Source of the DNA: Burkholderia lata
GTDB lineage: Bacteria > Pseudomonadota > Gammaproteobacteria > Burkholderiales > Burkholderiaceae
Length of the DNA stretch: 64,000 nucleotides
Direction of reading: 5' to 3'
Assembly: GCF_000012945.1 (NCBI RefSeq)
Contig: NC_007511.1
Coordinates: 2,976,001-3,040,000, forward strand
The notes beneath the pieces are model-generated. The model searched no databases and was not told the DNA's origin. It saw nothing but the letters and a program-made list of their open reading frames with translations. Shown here one piece after another: positions 14,790 to 23,282 of this stretch. Within the stretch, counting starts at the first letter, position 1, and each line of letters begins with the position of its first letter. Position numbers and translations under genes: made by a program.

Positions 14790-17138
14790 TCACTGCACAC
14801 GATCGAGGGCCGCCACCGGCCCCTTGGCCGGCCGCTTCGCGGGCGGTGCGCCCAGCACCGCGCGGATGCGTTGCAAGGCCGCCCACTGTTGCTCGCTCAC
14901 CGACGCGCTCTGCACGCGCGGATCTCCCAGCAGCTTGTCCAGCAACGTCAGCAGCCGCTGGCGGTCCTCCGGCCTGGCAAGCAGCGCCGGCAGCGTGGCG
15001 ACGGCCTGTTGCGGCGCGTACGTCGCGATGATTTCCTGCTCGCCATAGATGCGCCGCCACTGGTCGGGCGGCAGGTCCGGCAGATACTCGGCGTAGGTTT
15101 CGGCGAGTTCACGCTCGGTCGCCAGCTGCGCCAGCGGAAACGGCTCGCCGCTGCGTTCGAGCATGAACGCCGCGCGCGCCACCGCTTCGGTGTAGCCGCC
15201 CCGATCGATCGATGCGAGCGCATCCTTCACGAACGGCAGGTCGCGGGGGTCCGTCGCCGCCGGCGAAGCGGCATGATGGTCGCGATACTGCTCCGCGAAA
15301 TGAAGCATGAACGGCTGCGTGTACAGCGTGAAGAACAGCGACTCGGTGCTCGCATCGCGCATCGCGCGGAAAAAATCGAGCGACGCGCTGACGACGTCCG
15401 AGCCACGGCGTTCGAGCTTGCGCCACGGCTCGATATCGTCGGCCGGCGGGCGGTTCGCCTTGACCGTGTCGGCGGCCGGCTTCAGCCAGCCAAGCCACGG
15501 GTTCAGGTCGGAAAACGCCCAGCGCTGAAAACGCAGAGGATGAAAATCGCGCAACAGGCGGGCCGTGGTTTCGTTCGAGGCCTGCTGCACGAACGGCTGC
15601 ATGAACAGTTCATACGCGCGCTGCGTGAATTCGGACAGCTCGGCGACGGCCTCGAACGCGTGTTCGTCCTTGCGCCCGAAACGGTTGAAGTGTTGCGCGA
15701 TCTCTTCGAGACGGTGCTCGGCGAAGGTGACCTCGTAGGCGACCTTCCCGTCGGCGCCTTTCACCTCCTCGATCGACATCGCATAGAGGCCCGGCGGCAG
15801 CGTTTCGACCGCATCCAGCACGCTGACGATCTGCGCATGCTCCTTCTTCGCGACCTTGCCCGACACGAAGATGCCGAGATGCCCCACATCCTCTTCCACC
15901 AACCCGATGATTACCTGCCCGCGCGACTTGATCTCCTCCGTGCTGCCGTAGATGTCCGCGACCCAGTTGAACGCCTGCTGCGGCGGCGTGATGTTGTCGC
16001 CCATCGACGCGAACAGGATGATCGGCGAGCGGATCTCGCGCAGGTCGAACGCGTTGCCCGCCCCGTCCCGCACCTCGCCGGACCAGAGCTTGTTGCCGAT
16101 GAACAGGTTGCGCGTGATCCATTCGATCTCCTCGCGGTTCATCAGGTAGTAGCCGCCCCACCAGCGTTCGAACTCGAGGAAGCGCGGCGGCTCGGTGTCG
16201 ATGTTGTCGTACACGTGGTAATACTTGTCCCACAACGTGTTCGCCGGGTTCAGGTTCTCGAAGTTCTGCACGAGATACGCGCCGTCGAATTTGCCGTTGC
16301 CGAGGTCCGACGAGAACGACGCGAGCCAGGTGCCGCCGAGCAGGCCGCCGGCATAGCGCATCGGATTGTCGCCGGGCCCCTCGCTCCACGCACCGCTCCA
16401 GTACGACATCGGGGCACCGTTGATGACGATCGGGCCCGTGTCGTCCGCCGACGAGCTCGCGAGCATCATCGCGGCCCAGCCGCCCTGGCAGTTGCCGACG
16501 ATGGCCGGCTTGAGGCTGTCCGGATGCAGCGCCCGCACCTTCCGGACGAACGCCTGTTCCGCCGCACACACGTCGAGCAGCGTCTGGCCGGGCTCGGGCT
16601 CCTGGAAGAACACGACGAAGTACACCGGATGCCCCGCGCGCAACGCCACGCCGACCTGTGAATCGTCCTTGAAGCCGCCGATCCCGGGGCCGTGCCCCGC
16701 GCGCGGATCGATGATCAGGTAAGGCCGCTTCGCGGCGTCGACGATCACGCCATCCGGCGGCTGGATGTGAACGAGCGCGTAATTGACGGGCCGCTCGAAC
16801 TGCCGGCCGTCGAGCACGACGTCGTAGTCGAAATGCAGCACCGGCTTGAGGCCCTGCGCCGTGCGCTCGACGTATTGCGTGCCGCGCTCGCGCAGCGTGT
16901 CCCAGAACAGCACCGAGCGCTGGACGGCGTCGACTGCGTAATGCCATGCGCTCAGCGGCGAAAGAGGTGTGGCGAACGGGGCCGCGCCCGGGTCGTGGCC
17001 AGGGCTGTCGCTGCCGTCGAATGCTTCGCTCAACCGCTTCCCGTACTGTTCGAGCGCGTGCTGCGTGCGCTTTTGCAGGACGTGGACGATCTCCGCGGCG
17101 ATCTCATGACTGCGCGCCAGTTGCGTGGCAGCATCCAT
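14790..17138 (-). CDS. DUF3141 protein, PHA-synthase-like alpha/beta hydrolase
   Basis: This 782-aa protein has an alpha/beta hydrolase core of the polyhydroxyalkanoate synthase kind. The nucleophile is a cysteine in AIVGNCQGGWAAMM (about C216), the acid is in FASMGDNITPP (about D380) and the base in EEDVGHLGIFVSG (about H419). PHA synthases use the same Cys-Asp-His triad. A long helical C-terminal extension (about 450-782) is unique to the DUF3141 group and ends in a Lys/Arg/Pro-rich tail. A role in hydroxyacyl-CoA polymer or acyl transfer chemistry is plausible but not shown. The gene lies between a FabI paralog and pta-ackA in one operon, so it probably handles acyl-CoA under oxygen limitation. 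The start follows CCAGAGGAGAA-type purine sequence poorly; ATG 17138 fits the family length. Confidence 0.85.
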   Translation of the reverse strand: MDAATQLARSHEIAAEIVHVLQKRTQHALEQYGKRLSEAFDGSDSPGHDPGAAPFATPLSPLSAWHYAVDAVQRSVLFWDTLRERGTQYVERTAQGLKPVLHFDYDVVLDGRQFERPVNYALVHIQPPDGVIVDAAKRPYLIIDPRAGHGPGIGGFKDDSQVGVALRAGHPVYFVVFFQEPEPGQTLLDVCAAEQAFVRKVRALHPDSLKPAIVGNCQGGWAAMMLASSSADDTGPIVINGAPMSYWSGAWSEGPGDNPMRYAGGLLGGTWLASFSSDLGNGKFDGAYLVQNFENLNPANTLWDKYYHVYDNIDTEPPRFLEFERWWGGYYLMNREEIEWITRNLFIGNKLWSGEVRDGAGNAFDLREIRSPIILFASMGDNITPPQQAFNWVADIYGSTEEIKSRGQVIIGLVEEDVGHLGIFVSGKVAKKEHAQIVSVLDAVETLPPGLYAMSIEEVKGADGKVAYEVTFAEHRLEEIAQHFNRFGRKDEHAFEAVAELSEFTQRAYELFMQPFVQQASNETTARLLRDFHPLRFQRWAFSDLNPWLGWLKPAADTVKANRPPADDIEPWRKLERRGSDVVSASLDFFRAMRDASTESLFFTLYTQPFMLHFAEQYRDHHAASPAATDPRDLPFVKDALASIDRGGYTEAVARAAFMLERSGEPFPLAQLATERELAETYAEYLPDLPPDQWRRIYGEQEIIATYAPQQAVATLPALLARPEDRQRLLTLLDKLLGDPRVQSASVSEQQWAALQRIRAVLGAPPAKRPAKGPVAALDRVQ

Positions 17139-17199
17139 AACACTGTTCTCCAGAGGGGCAAGGTGAATCTCGACGCATTCCGCGAGCGGCCGTCTCGCG

Positions 17200-18009
17200 T
17201 CAGCCGAGCACGTGCATCCCGGCGTCGATGTAATGAACGCCGCCGGTCATCGCGCGTGCGGCATCGCTGGCGAGAAAGGTGCACAGCGCGCCGACGTCGT
17301 CGATGTCGAGCGGCCGGCGCAATGGCGCGCGCCGGGCGGTGTCGTCGAGCAGGTGATCGAAGTTCGGCAGCCCGGAGGCCGCCCGCGTGGCCAATGCACC
17401 GGGCGACACCGCATGCACGCGAATGCCTGCCGGCCCCAGTTCGACGGCCAGGTAGCGAACGGTGGCCTCCAGCGCCGCCTTGACCGGCCCCATCACGCCG
17501 TACTCGGCGATGACCTGGTCGGCGCCGATATAGGTCATCGCCATCAGGCTGCCGCCGGAAGTCATCAACGGCTCGGCAAGCTTCGCCATCCTGATGAACG
17601 AGTGGCAGGAGGTGTCCATCGCGAGCGCGAACCCTTCCGGCGAACTGTCGACGACCCGCCCGTGCAGGTCGGCCCGCGGTGCGAAGGCCACGGCATGCAG
17701 CAGAAAATCGAGGCCGCCCCACTGCTCGCCGATCGTGTCGAACACCGCGCGCATCTGGTCGGTCCGGCTGACATCGACGGGCATCGCAATCGCCGGCTTC
17801 AACTGCTCCAGCAGCGGCTCGACGTACGGCAACGCGCGGTCGGATTGCCAGGTCACGGCCAGCTCGGCACCCGCTGCGTGAAAGGCGCGCGCACATCCCC
17901 ACGCGATGCTCTGCTCGTTCGCCAATCCGACGACGATGCCTCGTTTGCCTTCAAGCGGCCGCATGCCATTGCCGGACACGCGCGACGCGCGCACGTCGTT
18001 GTTCGTCAT
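17200..18009 (-). CDS. Enoyl-[acyl-carrier-protein] reductase, FabI type (paralog)
   Basis: This 269-aa short-chain dehydrogenase of the FabI class has the nucleotide site GIVVGLANEQSIAWG and LLHAVAFAPRADL for the substrate cleft. The FabI-type catalytic pair is Y-x6-K in AEYGVMGPVKAALEATVRYLA, and GALATRAASGLPNFDHLL is the substrate loop. It reduces enoyl-ACP or enoyl-CoA with NAD(P)H. The location away from fatty-acid genes and at the head of an operon with a PHA-synthase-like protein, pta and ackA suggests a conditional paralog, perhaps an electron sink. The ATG at 18009 follows GAGG; an upstream in-frame extension to 18084 has no site. Confidence 0.9.
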   Translation of the reverse strand: MTNNDVRASRVSGNGMRPLEGKRGIVVGLANEQSIAWGCARAFHAAGAELAVTWQSDRALPYVEPLLEQLKPAIAMPVDVSRTDQMRAVFDTIGEQWGGLDFLLHAVAFAPRADLHGRVVDSSPEGFALAMDTSCHSFIRMAKLAEPLMTSGGSLMAMTYIGADQVIAEYGVMGPVKAALEATVRYLAVELGPAGIRVHAVSPGALATRAASGLPNFDHLLDDTARRAPLRRPLDIDDVGALCTFLASDAARAMTGGVHYIDAGMHVLG

Positions 18010-18429
18010 CGCGAAACCTCGGGTCGTATTTTTTCGCCGGGCGAAACGGTGAAAGGGCCGATTGGCCTTTCTGTCGCGAATCATTGTATTGAGGGTTTCA
18101 AATCCTCAGATCATTCGTGCGATATATTTTTGATTTTTATCAAAATCGCTTTGAAATCAAATAATTACGATGGAATGTTCCGCCCGGGAAGGATGGATTT
18201 CATCGACCTGTCATTCAATCGTGCGCGGAAGTGGCGTGCTGATTCCGCAGCGCCCAATAAAGCCGCTGCCGTGTCCGCTATCAAGCGGTCACTTTGATGA
18301 GCGACACCCGCAACAGACAACACAGCCGCGGTGAGGTCACGCGGCTGAGCGAGGGGAATTGAAGTGATCAGCGGCTGCGGCCGCGCGCACCGCACCACAC
18401 ATCACACCGACACAAGCGATCGCCGCGGC
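18010..18429. other. Intergenic region with AT-rich promoter zone of the fabI operon
   Basis: No gene is supported. Bases about 18085-18200 are clearly AT-rich compared with the surrounding coding DNA and include a perfect FNR/ANR box. The remaining 230 bp, towards 18430, lies downstream of the small EthD-like gene and shows nothing recognisable. Confidence 0.6.
18130..18143 (-). promoter_or_regulatory. FNR/ANR box upstream of the fabI-DUF3141-pta-ackA operon
   Basis: The sequence TTGAT-TTTT-ATCAA is a perfect match to the FNR/ANR consensus dyad. It lies 121 bases upstream of the FabI start in an AT-rich zone. A Class II position would put a transcription start near 18095. This predicts induction of the operon at low oxygen. 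Confidence 0.72.
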
Positions 18430-18771
18430 TCAATCGCCCTGCTTCAAGACCACGTCGGTAACGGGTTCGAAGTAGCAGGCATAGCGCACGTCGGCCAACG
18501 TATCGCTGATCGGCATCTCGTGCGTGTTGTACCGCGCCTGGATACCGTCCGTGACGACTTGCGGTTCGGCGGCCTCGCACTGATAGAGCGCCATGTATTG
18601 CCACGGTTGCGCACCCGATCCCCGCTGTTGTTCCGTGCGCCTGAAGCGTTGAGCGCTCACCACCCCCGGGACACGCAAGACGTCAGGCACATGCTGCTCC
18701 GTGTACCAGCGATTGAACGCCGCGTCGTTCCCGGGCGTCGGGTTGGTCAGGACGAGATACGTGAATTTCAT
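18430..18771 (-). CDS. Small EthD/dimeric alpha-beta barrel-like protein
   Basis: This 113-aa protein begins MKFTYLVLTNPTPGNDAAFN and continues with NRWYTEQHVPDVLRVPGVV. The W-Y-x2-x-H-x3-V-L-x-V-P-G pattern is typical of EthD-like ferredoxin-fold proteins that bind or transform small catabolic intermediates. It ends with a strand YACYFEPVTDVVLKQ. The ATG at 18771 follows AAGGAG at good spacing. It lies 41 bp behind the MmgE/PrpD gene and so is the second gene of that operon. A role in the same C5-dicarboxylate pathway is inferred from position only. Confidence 0.78.
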   Translation of the reverse strand: MKFTYLVLTNPTPGNDAAFNRWYTEQHVPDVLRVPGVVSAQRFRRTEQQRGSGAQPWQYMALYQCEAAEPQVVTDGIQARYNTHEMPISDTLADVRYACYFEPVTDVVLKQGD

Positions 18772-18812
18772 GCCGAGTCTCCTTGTCGATGTGTTGTCCG
18801 TGCACGGACGGC

Positions 18813-20234
18813 TTACGCAGCGGCTGGCGCGACCAATGCCATCAACCCGGGCACGTTGCAGTCGCGATCCAGCGCCATCACCGCGTCGACGACGGCATCG
18901 GCCCGGTCGCGCGGCATCGCGCCGTCGGCGTTCCGATGAAACTTCGCGACTAGCTCGTCGGTGGAAAGCAGATTCGACGGATCGGGTGACGGGCTTCCCT
19001 TGGGATAGAGACGCTCGGCCACGAACGTCTGGCCGCGCGCCGTCACCTCGACCCGTGACGGACGCGCCGACGCATGCGACGACAATTCCTTGAGGTAATC
19101 CGGATGCACCCGGTGCCGGACCTTCTTCATCAGGCTCAGCACGGACGGACTGAACACATGTTCGGGATCCTGCCAGTCCCGTCCCGGCGCCAGGCGATGT
19201 GCGCCGATGGCCATGCCGTGCGCAATGCTGAACTGGCCGTCATGAACATGCCGGATATCCTGCGTCAGCCACGTCGGCTTCTCGACGAACCCCTCGACGA
19301 GCAGGTCGATATGGTCGATTTCGTCAGGCTGGATGTCGTTGCGCTCGACGATATCGATCAGGCAGTCGAGCGGCCCGTGCAGGATGCGGCAGTGCGGATA
19401 GAGCTTGTAGAGTTGCTCGGACACGAAGCCCCATGTCTCGCCCAGGCCCGACGTGATCCGCTCCGGCGCCCAGCGCCGGGTGCCGATGAACCGGGCATAG
19501 CCATGCTCCGCGTCGTCCAGCAGCTGGAAGTCGCCCCGGTGGCCCAGCAACCCCATGTTCGCCGCCAGCAGCGCCGACTGCACCAGTGCGGCAGCCATCG
19601 TGTACTTGATCGTCGTGCTCGGTGCGTGGTGAAAGAAGGCCATCATCGACTGCACCGGCGACACGTAACCGGCAATGCTCAACGAATGCGCCAGCAGGTC
19701 GGCTGACTGCCGCTGCAACATGCCGATGGCCGCCGTGGCCCCAAAGATCGTACTCGCGAAGCCGAACACCTTCGGGGTGTCGAGCCGGCCGTCTTTCACG
19801 TCGCGCAGATAGTCCATGGCCTTGCCGATGCGCCAGGACATTTCATGCGACACCGCGATTGCCCGGATCAGGTCGCGCCCGGAGGCCCCAGTCGTTTCGC
19901 CGATGGCCAGCGCACCGGGCAACACATACGGCGTCACGTGACCGGGCGGCACGACGGCATCCATGTCGAGTGCGTTGATCAGTTCTCCGTTGGCGACAGC
20001 GGCACCCAGTGCCGCGGCCCGATGCGGCGTGCCGATGATCGTGGCGTGCCCGTGGCCCGCCATCGATCTGCCGTATTCGATGCCGATGTGCCCCTTGGGA
20101 TGGCTGGCGGCGGCAAGAGCGCATCCGATGGAGTCGAGCACCAGTCGCTTGGCTTCGTCCACGACAGGGGCGGGAATGTCGTCAAATGGCGTGTTGGTGC
20201 TAAAGTTCGCCAATTGCTCGACGATCGTAGTCAT
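18813..20234 (-). CDS. MmgE/PrpD family protein
   Basis: This 473-aa protein belongs to the MmgE/PrpD family (2-methylcitrate dehydratase, cis-aconitate decarboxylase and relatives). Landmarks are VLDSIGCALAAASHP, ALGAAVANGELINALDMDAV, the substrate-site region HVTPYVLPGALAIGE and KLYPHCRILHGPLDCL. Family members act on tricarboxylates and dicarboxylates. A comparable gene lies in the Pseudomonas aeruginosa itaconate region, as I recall it. It is transcribed divergently from the LysR gene, and its promoter carries a LysR-type operator that is repeated upstream of the citE-like gene. It therefore probably belongs to the same regulon, as an isomerase, dehydratase or decarboxylase of a C5-C6 acid. 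Confidence 0.88.
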   Translation of the reverse strand: MTTIVEQLANFSTNTPFDDIPAPVVDEAKRLVLDSIGCALAAASHPKGHIGIEYGRSMAGHGHATIIGTPHRAAALGAAVANGELINALDMDAVVPPGHVTPYVLPGALAIGETTGASGRDLIRAIAVSHEMSWRIGKAMDYLRDVKDGRLDTPKVFGFASTIFGATAAIGMLQRQSADLLAHSLSIAGYVSPVQSMMAFFHHAPSTTIKYTMAAALVQSALLAANMGLLGHRGDFQLLDDAEHGYARFIGTRRWAPERITSGLGETWGFVSEQLYKLYPHCRILHGPLDCLIDIVERNDIQPDEIDHIDLLVEGFVEKPTWLTQDIRHVHDGQFSIAHGMAIGAHRLAPGRDWQDPEHVFSPSVLSLMKKVRHRVHPDYLKELSSHASARPSRVEVTARGQTFVAERLYPKGSPSPDPSNLLSTDELVAKFHRNADGAMPRDRADAVVDAVMALDRDCNVPGLMALVAPAAA

Positions 20235-20293
20235 GGCTGTCTCCGTGATGGATGGCTACTGCCGCGCGCATCCATCGTCTTGGTCATTGGCTG

Positions 20294-20350
20294 CTATTAC
20301 ATGCGCAAGCGCGCTGACAAGAAAGGCACCCATGCTTATGAAATACATAA
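20294..20350 (-). promoter_or_regulatory. LysR operator plus promoter of the mmgE gene (copy A)
   Basis: Reading toward mmgE, there is a TTAT-N7-ATAA dyad (20336-20350) with the inner T-N11-A of LysR-type boxes. A 24-base segment with GCCTTTCTTG and CTTGCG blocks follows, then the -10-like TAATAG (20294-20299). About 80 percent of a 49-base stretch, without gaps, matches the promoter upstream of the citE-like gene. It also touches the start of the lysR gene, which suggests autoregulation. Confidence 0.65.
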
Positions 20351-20359
20351 TCGGCACTT

Positions 20360-21307
20360 ATGTCTTTGTATAGGTCGAGGCAATCCGGGCGTTCAGGCCG
20401 CATCGACCTGAACCTCGTGGCGACGCTGCAGGCGATCCTGGATACCGGCAATGCCTCCAAGGCCGCGATCGCGCTCGGCGTGACGCAACCCGCCATCAGC
20501 CAGAATCTCCGCCGGCTGCGCGAGCACTTCGGCGACGAGTTGTTCGTGCGGAGCGGCAACATGCTGAAGCCGACGCCACGCATGCTCGCCCTGCAGCCCG
20601 TCATTGCGCGCCTGCTTCGCGACCTGGACATGCTCTCGCGCCCGCCGGACGGCTTCGATCCCGCGACGGCCGAACAGGAATTCATCGTCAGCCTGTCCGA
20701 GGTGGCAGAGTTTGCCGTGCTGCCGAGCGTCGCGGCCGAGTTTGCGCTGCATGCGCCGCGATGCCGTATCCGGGGAATCCGGGTGCACCACTCCCAGTTG
20801 CTGTCGATGCTCGAGCAAGGCGAAGTCGACCTCGCGGCCGGCAGCCTCGCAGGCGCCGCGCCGTCGCTGCGTCAGCAACGGCTCGCCGAACACCGGATGG
20901 TGTGCATGGTGTCGGCGCAGGGCAAATGGGCCACGGCGCCGCTCACCCTTCAGGACTATATCGACGGGCGGCATGTCAGCGTACGCCGGATTGCCGACAC
21001 CACCGACCCGATCTCGGAGCGTCTGCAGGCCACCGGAATTCACCGGAACGCGGTGGCCAGCGTGTCCAGCGATTTCGTCGCGGCCCAGACCGTGGTGAAG
21101 ACGGATGCGATCTGCACGGTCGGAGAACCGGCCGGCCGGCAGTTGACGGCCCTGTTTCCAGTCCGGTTGCATCCCGTGCCGTTCGAGGTCGGAACGCTCA
21201 CGTCGCGGATGATCTGGCACGAGCGATTTCAACGCGACGCCAGTCACATCTGGCTGCGCAAGCTGGTCGAGACCGCTTATCGCAATTGGGTGTCCGCGCT
21301 GGTCTGA
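20360..21307 (+). CDS. LysR-type regulator of the C5-dicarboxylate cluster
   Basis: This 315-aa LysR-type protein has the HTH at about residues 15-75: LDTGNASKAAIALGVTQPAISQ with the recognition helix, then NLRRLREHFGDELFVRSG. An effector-binding domain follows (EQEFIVSLSEVAEFAVLPSVAAEF). It lies between, and divergent from, the mmgE gene and upstream of the citE operon, both of which carry the same operator-like element. I infer that it controls both. No clear ribosome-binding site precedes ATG 20360 and the operator ends 10 bases before it, so weak, autoregulated translation is likely. Confidence 0.9.
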   Translation: MSLYRSRQSGRSGRIDLNLVATLQAILDTGNASKAAIALGVTQPAISQNLRRLREHFGDELFVRSGNMLKPTPRMLALQPVIARLLRDLDMLSRPPDGFDPATAEQEFIVSLSEVAEFAVLPSVAAEFALHAPRCRIRGIRVHHSQLLSMLEQGEVDLAAGSLAGAAPSLRQQRLAEHRMVCMVSAQGKWATAPLTLQDYIDGRHVSVRRIADTTDPISERLQATGIHRNAVASVSSDFVAAQTVVKTDAICTVGEPAGRQLTALFPVRLHPVPFEVGTLTSRMIWHERFQRDASHIWLRKLVETAYRNWVSALV

Positions 21308-21878
21308 CACGCCAGAATCATGTGAAGAAAATTCGGACTACCCCGCTTTAGTCCGGTTACGCGCGCGAAGACCGCATCCATGCGGCTCAGCGCGCCCTAA
21401 GGCGCTCATGGTGTCGTAGTCGCAACGGCATGCCACCGCGCCGCCTGCGGTGAACGCGCATGCGTGCATCCACGGGTTCTCGCGCCCTGTACCGGGGGCC
21501 GACGGAACATCGGACGCACGGCACCAGGCGCCGCCATCGAAATTCCCCCGAATCCCCCCCCCCGGAAACAGCAAGCGGGACGGCCTGATATCCCGAGCCC
21601 CCCACCCGTTTGCGCATCCCTCGTTGTCTCCCCTCATCTCCCGGGCAAGTGCCGCCCCATAACCGATGCTTATTTTTTTCATAAGCCTCGATGCCTTTCT
21701 TGCCGCCTGACTTGCGAATGTAATAGTCGCAACGACCGATGCGATGGCTGCGGACAAGGCCACCCACCCAGGAGACAGCCCATGCACGTTGCCATCTGCC
21801 GACCCGTTCCGACCTTTGAACAGACGTAATAGTCAGGCCCTCGCCTGATGAACGACGATCAATTGGGCATACGCAACC
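21308..21878. other. Long leader/promoter region of the citE operon
   Basis: No gene is supported. The region holds a run of ten C residues (21554-21563) and the LysR-type operator/promoter copy B (21670-21726). About 150 bases of leader up to the citE-like start follow. Open frames here are short and without recognisable products. Confidence 0.6.
21670..21726 (+). promoter_or_regulatory. LysR operator plus promoter of the citE operon (copy B)
   Basis: TTAT-N7-ATAA (21670-21684) is part of a longer GCTTAT/ATAAGC dyad. ATGCCTTTCTTG and CTTGCGAATG blocks and TAATAG (21721-21726) follow at exactly the same distances as in copy A upstream of mmgE. The dyad centre lies about 46 bases from the -10-like hexamer, a normal LysR activation geometry. 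Confidence 0.65.
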
Positions 21879-22766
21879 ATGTTGACGCAAACGAAACGCA
21901 TCCGTTCCCTCCTCTTCGTTCCAGGCAACAAGCCGACCTGGATCGAGAAATCCGTCGAATCGAAGGCCGACGCGCTGATCCTCGATCTCGAGGACAGCGT
22001 GCCGCCCGCACAGAAAGTCGAGGCGCGTGAAATCGTCCGTTCCAAGCTCGCGTGGCTGGCCGAGCAGAAGCAGCGTGTGTGGGTACGCATCAACCGCAGC
22101 GCACACCTGTACGACTTCGACGACATCCTCGCGATCGTGAACCCGGCGCTCGAAGGCGTCGTCATTTCGAAGCCCTGCGGCCCGGAGGACATCCACACCG
22201 TGTCGTCGATGCTGGCCGAAGCCGAGTATCGCGCGGGCGTCCCGGTCGGCCATACGAAGGTGATCCCGCTGCTGGAAACCGCGCGCGCGTTGCAACTGGC
22301 GTACGAGATCGCGCAGCACGAGCGCGTGCCGGCCATCGTCGGTGCCACCGCGAAAAACGCCGACGTGGCCCGCGCGCTGAATACCGTGTGGTCGCTCGAA
22401 GGCCGCGAAGCCCACTACCTGAAATCGCGCGTCGTGATGGCCGCGCGCGCCGCCGGCAAGCTGCCGATCGGCGGCGTGTGGCAGCAGGTGCGCGACCTCG
22501 AAGGACTGAAGGTGTCGTCCGCGAACGACCGCCAGCTCGGCATGAGCGGCGAGCTGGTGCTGCATCCGTCGAACGTCGAGATCGTCAACCGCACCTACAG
22601 CCCGACCGAAGAGGACGTGGCGTTCTACCAAGGCATGATCGACGCGCTGGACCAGGCCCAGGCCGAAGGGCGCGCATCGTGCATCTACGACGGCGAACAC
22701 ATCGACATCGCCCACGCGAAGACGGCACGCGAAATCATCGCGCTCGCCGAGTCGTTCAATCGCTGA
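21879..22766 (+). CDS. CitE-like acyl-CoA lyase (HpcH/HpaI family; citramalyl-CoA lyase candidate)
   Basis: This 295-aa protein has the CitE pattern: RSLLFVPGNKPTWIEKS, the metal/CoA region ADALILDLEDSVPP, the catalytic arginine strand VWVRIN and KVIPLLETARAL. Family enzymes cleave citramalyl-CoA, malyl-CoA or similar 3-hydroxyacyl-CoA into acetyl-CoA plus an oxo acid. With a MaoC hydratase, acyl-CoA dehydrogenase, CoA transferase and racemase in line, citramalyl-CoA cleavage to acetyl-CoA and pyruvate is the best guess. The ribosome-binding site is weak. It is the first gene of the operon under the LysR operator copy B. Confidence 0.88.
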   Translation: MLTQTKRIRSLLFVPGNKPTWIEKSVESKADALILDLEDSVPPAQKVEAREIVRSKLAWLAEQKQRVWVRINRSAHLYDFDDILAIVNPALEGVVISKPCGPEDIHTVSSMLAEAEYRAGVPVGHTKVIPLLETARALQLAYEIAQHERVPAIVGATAKNADVARALNTVWSLEGREAHYLKSRVVMAARAAGKLPIGGVWQQVRDLEGLKVSSANDRQLGMSGELVLHPSNVEIVNRTYSPTEEDVAFYQGMIDALDQAQAEGRASCIYDGEHIDIAHAKTAREIIALAESFNR

Positions 22767-22798
22767 TCGCTTCCCGGACACCCAAGGAGACAGAAAAA

Positions 22799-23260
22799 AT
22801 GGCAGGCCTTTACTTCGAAGAATTCAAGCCCGGCATGGTGATCGAGCATGCGATCCGCCGCACCGTGACCGAAACGGACAACGTGCTGTTCTCGGCGATG
22901 ACCTACAACTGCGCGCCGCTGCACATCGATGCCGAATACAGCAAGGACTCGCTCTACGGCCAACGCCTCGTGAACAGCATGTTCCTGCTCGCGCTGGTGG
23001 CCGGCATCACCGTGTACGAAACCACGCTCGGCACGACGCTCGGCAACCTCGGCTTCGGCGAAATCGCGTTTCCGAAGCCGACGTTCCACGGCGACACGAT
23101 TCGCGTCGAGACCGAGATCCTCGAAACGCGGCTGTCGAAGAGCCGCAACGACTCCGGCATCGTCAAGTTCAAGCACGTGGCGAAGAACCAGCGCGACGAG
23201 ATCGTGTGCACCGCATTGCGCACCGGCCTGATGCTGCTGCGTCCCGCCAGCCACGCCTGA
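22799..23260 (+). CDS. MaoC-family hydratase (itaconyl/mesaconyl-CoA hydratase-like)
   Basis: This 153-aa hot-dog fold protein contains the MaoC signature variant MTYNCAPLHIDAEYSKDSLYG, in which the histidine-containing PLHID strand is kept but the usual preceding Asp of R-hydratases is not. This variant is common in mesaconyl-CoA and itaconyl-CoA hydratases. GEIAFPKPTFHGDTIRVETE is the second conserved segment. Hydration of a C5 enoyl-CoA to citramalyl-CoA would feed the CitE-like lyase just upstream. The start at 22799 follows AAGGAGACAG. It lies 32 bp after citE and 22 bp before the dehydrogenase, so the three are co-transcribed. Confidence 0.88.
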   Translation: MAGLYFEEFKPGMVIEHAIRRTVTETDNVLFSAMTYNCAPLHIDAEYSKDSLYGQRLVNSMFLLALVAGITVYETTLGTTLGNLGFGEIAFPKPTFHGDTIRVETEILETRLSKSRNDSGIVKFKHVAKNQRDEIVCTALRTGLMLLRPASHA

Positions 23261-23282
23261 ATTCGCCCTACCGGAGAAGACC

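Noticed and set aside
14052..16661. 869-codon plus-strand frame opposite pta and DUF3141
   Set aside because: Arg/His/Ala-rich shadow with no motifs; it spans the ends of two real minus-strand genes.
18130..18143. Idea that the whole region is the known low-oxygen-activated locus of B. cenocepacia
   Set aside because: Some gene types match, but I see no universal stress protein genes and cannot align to that locus here.
21554..21563. Run of ten C residues as a possible phase-variation tract
   Set aside because: It is intergenic, about 110 bases before the operator and not within a coding frame, so a slip would not switch a protein. A minor spacing effect remains possible.
21387..22781. 464-codon minus-strand frame across the citE-like gene and its promoter
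   Set aside because: It overlaps the CitE motifs in antisense and crosses the promoter; the composition is that of a shadow frame.
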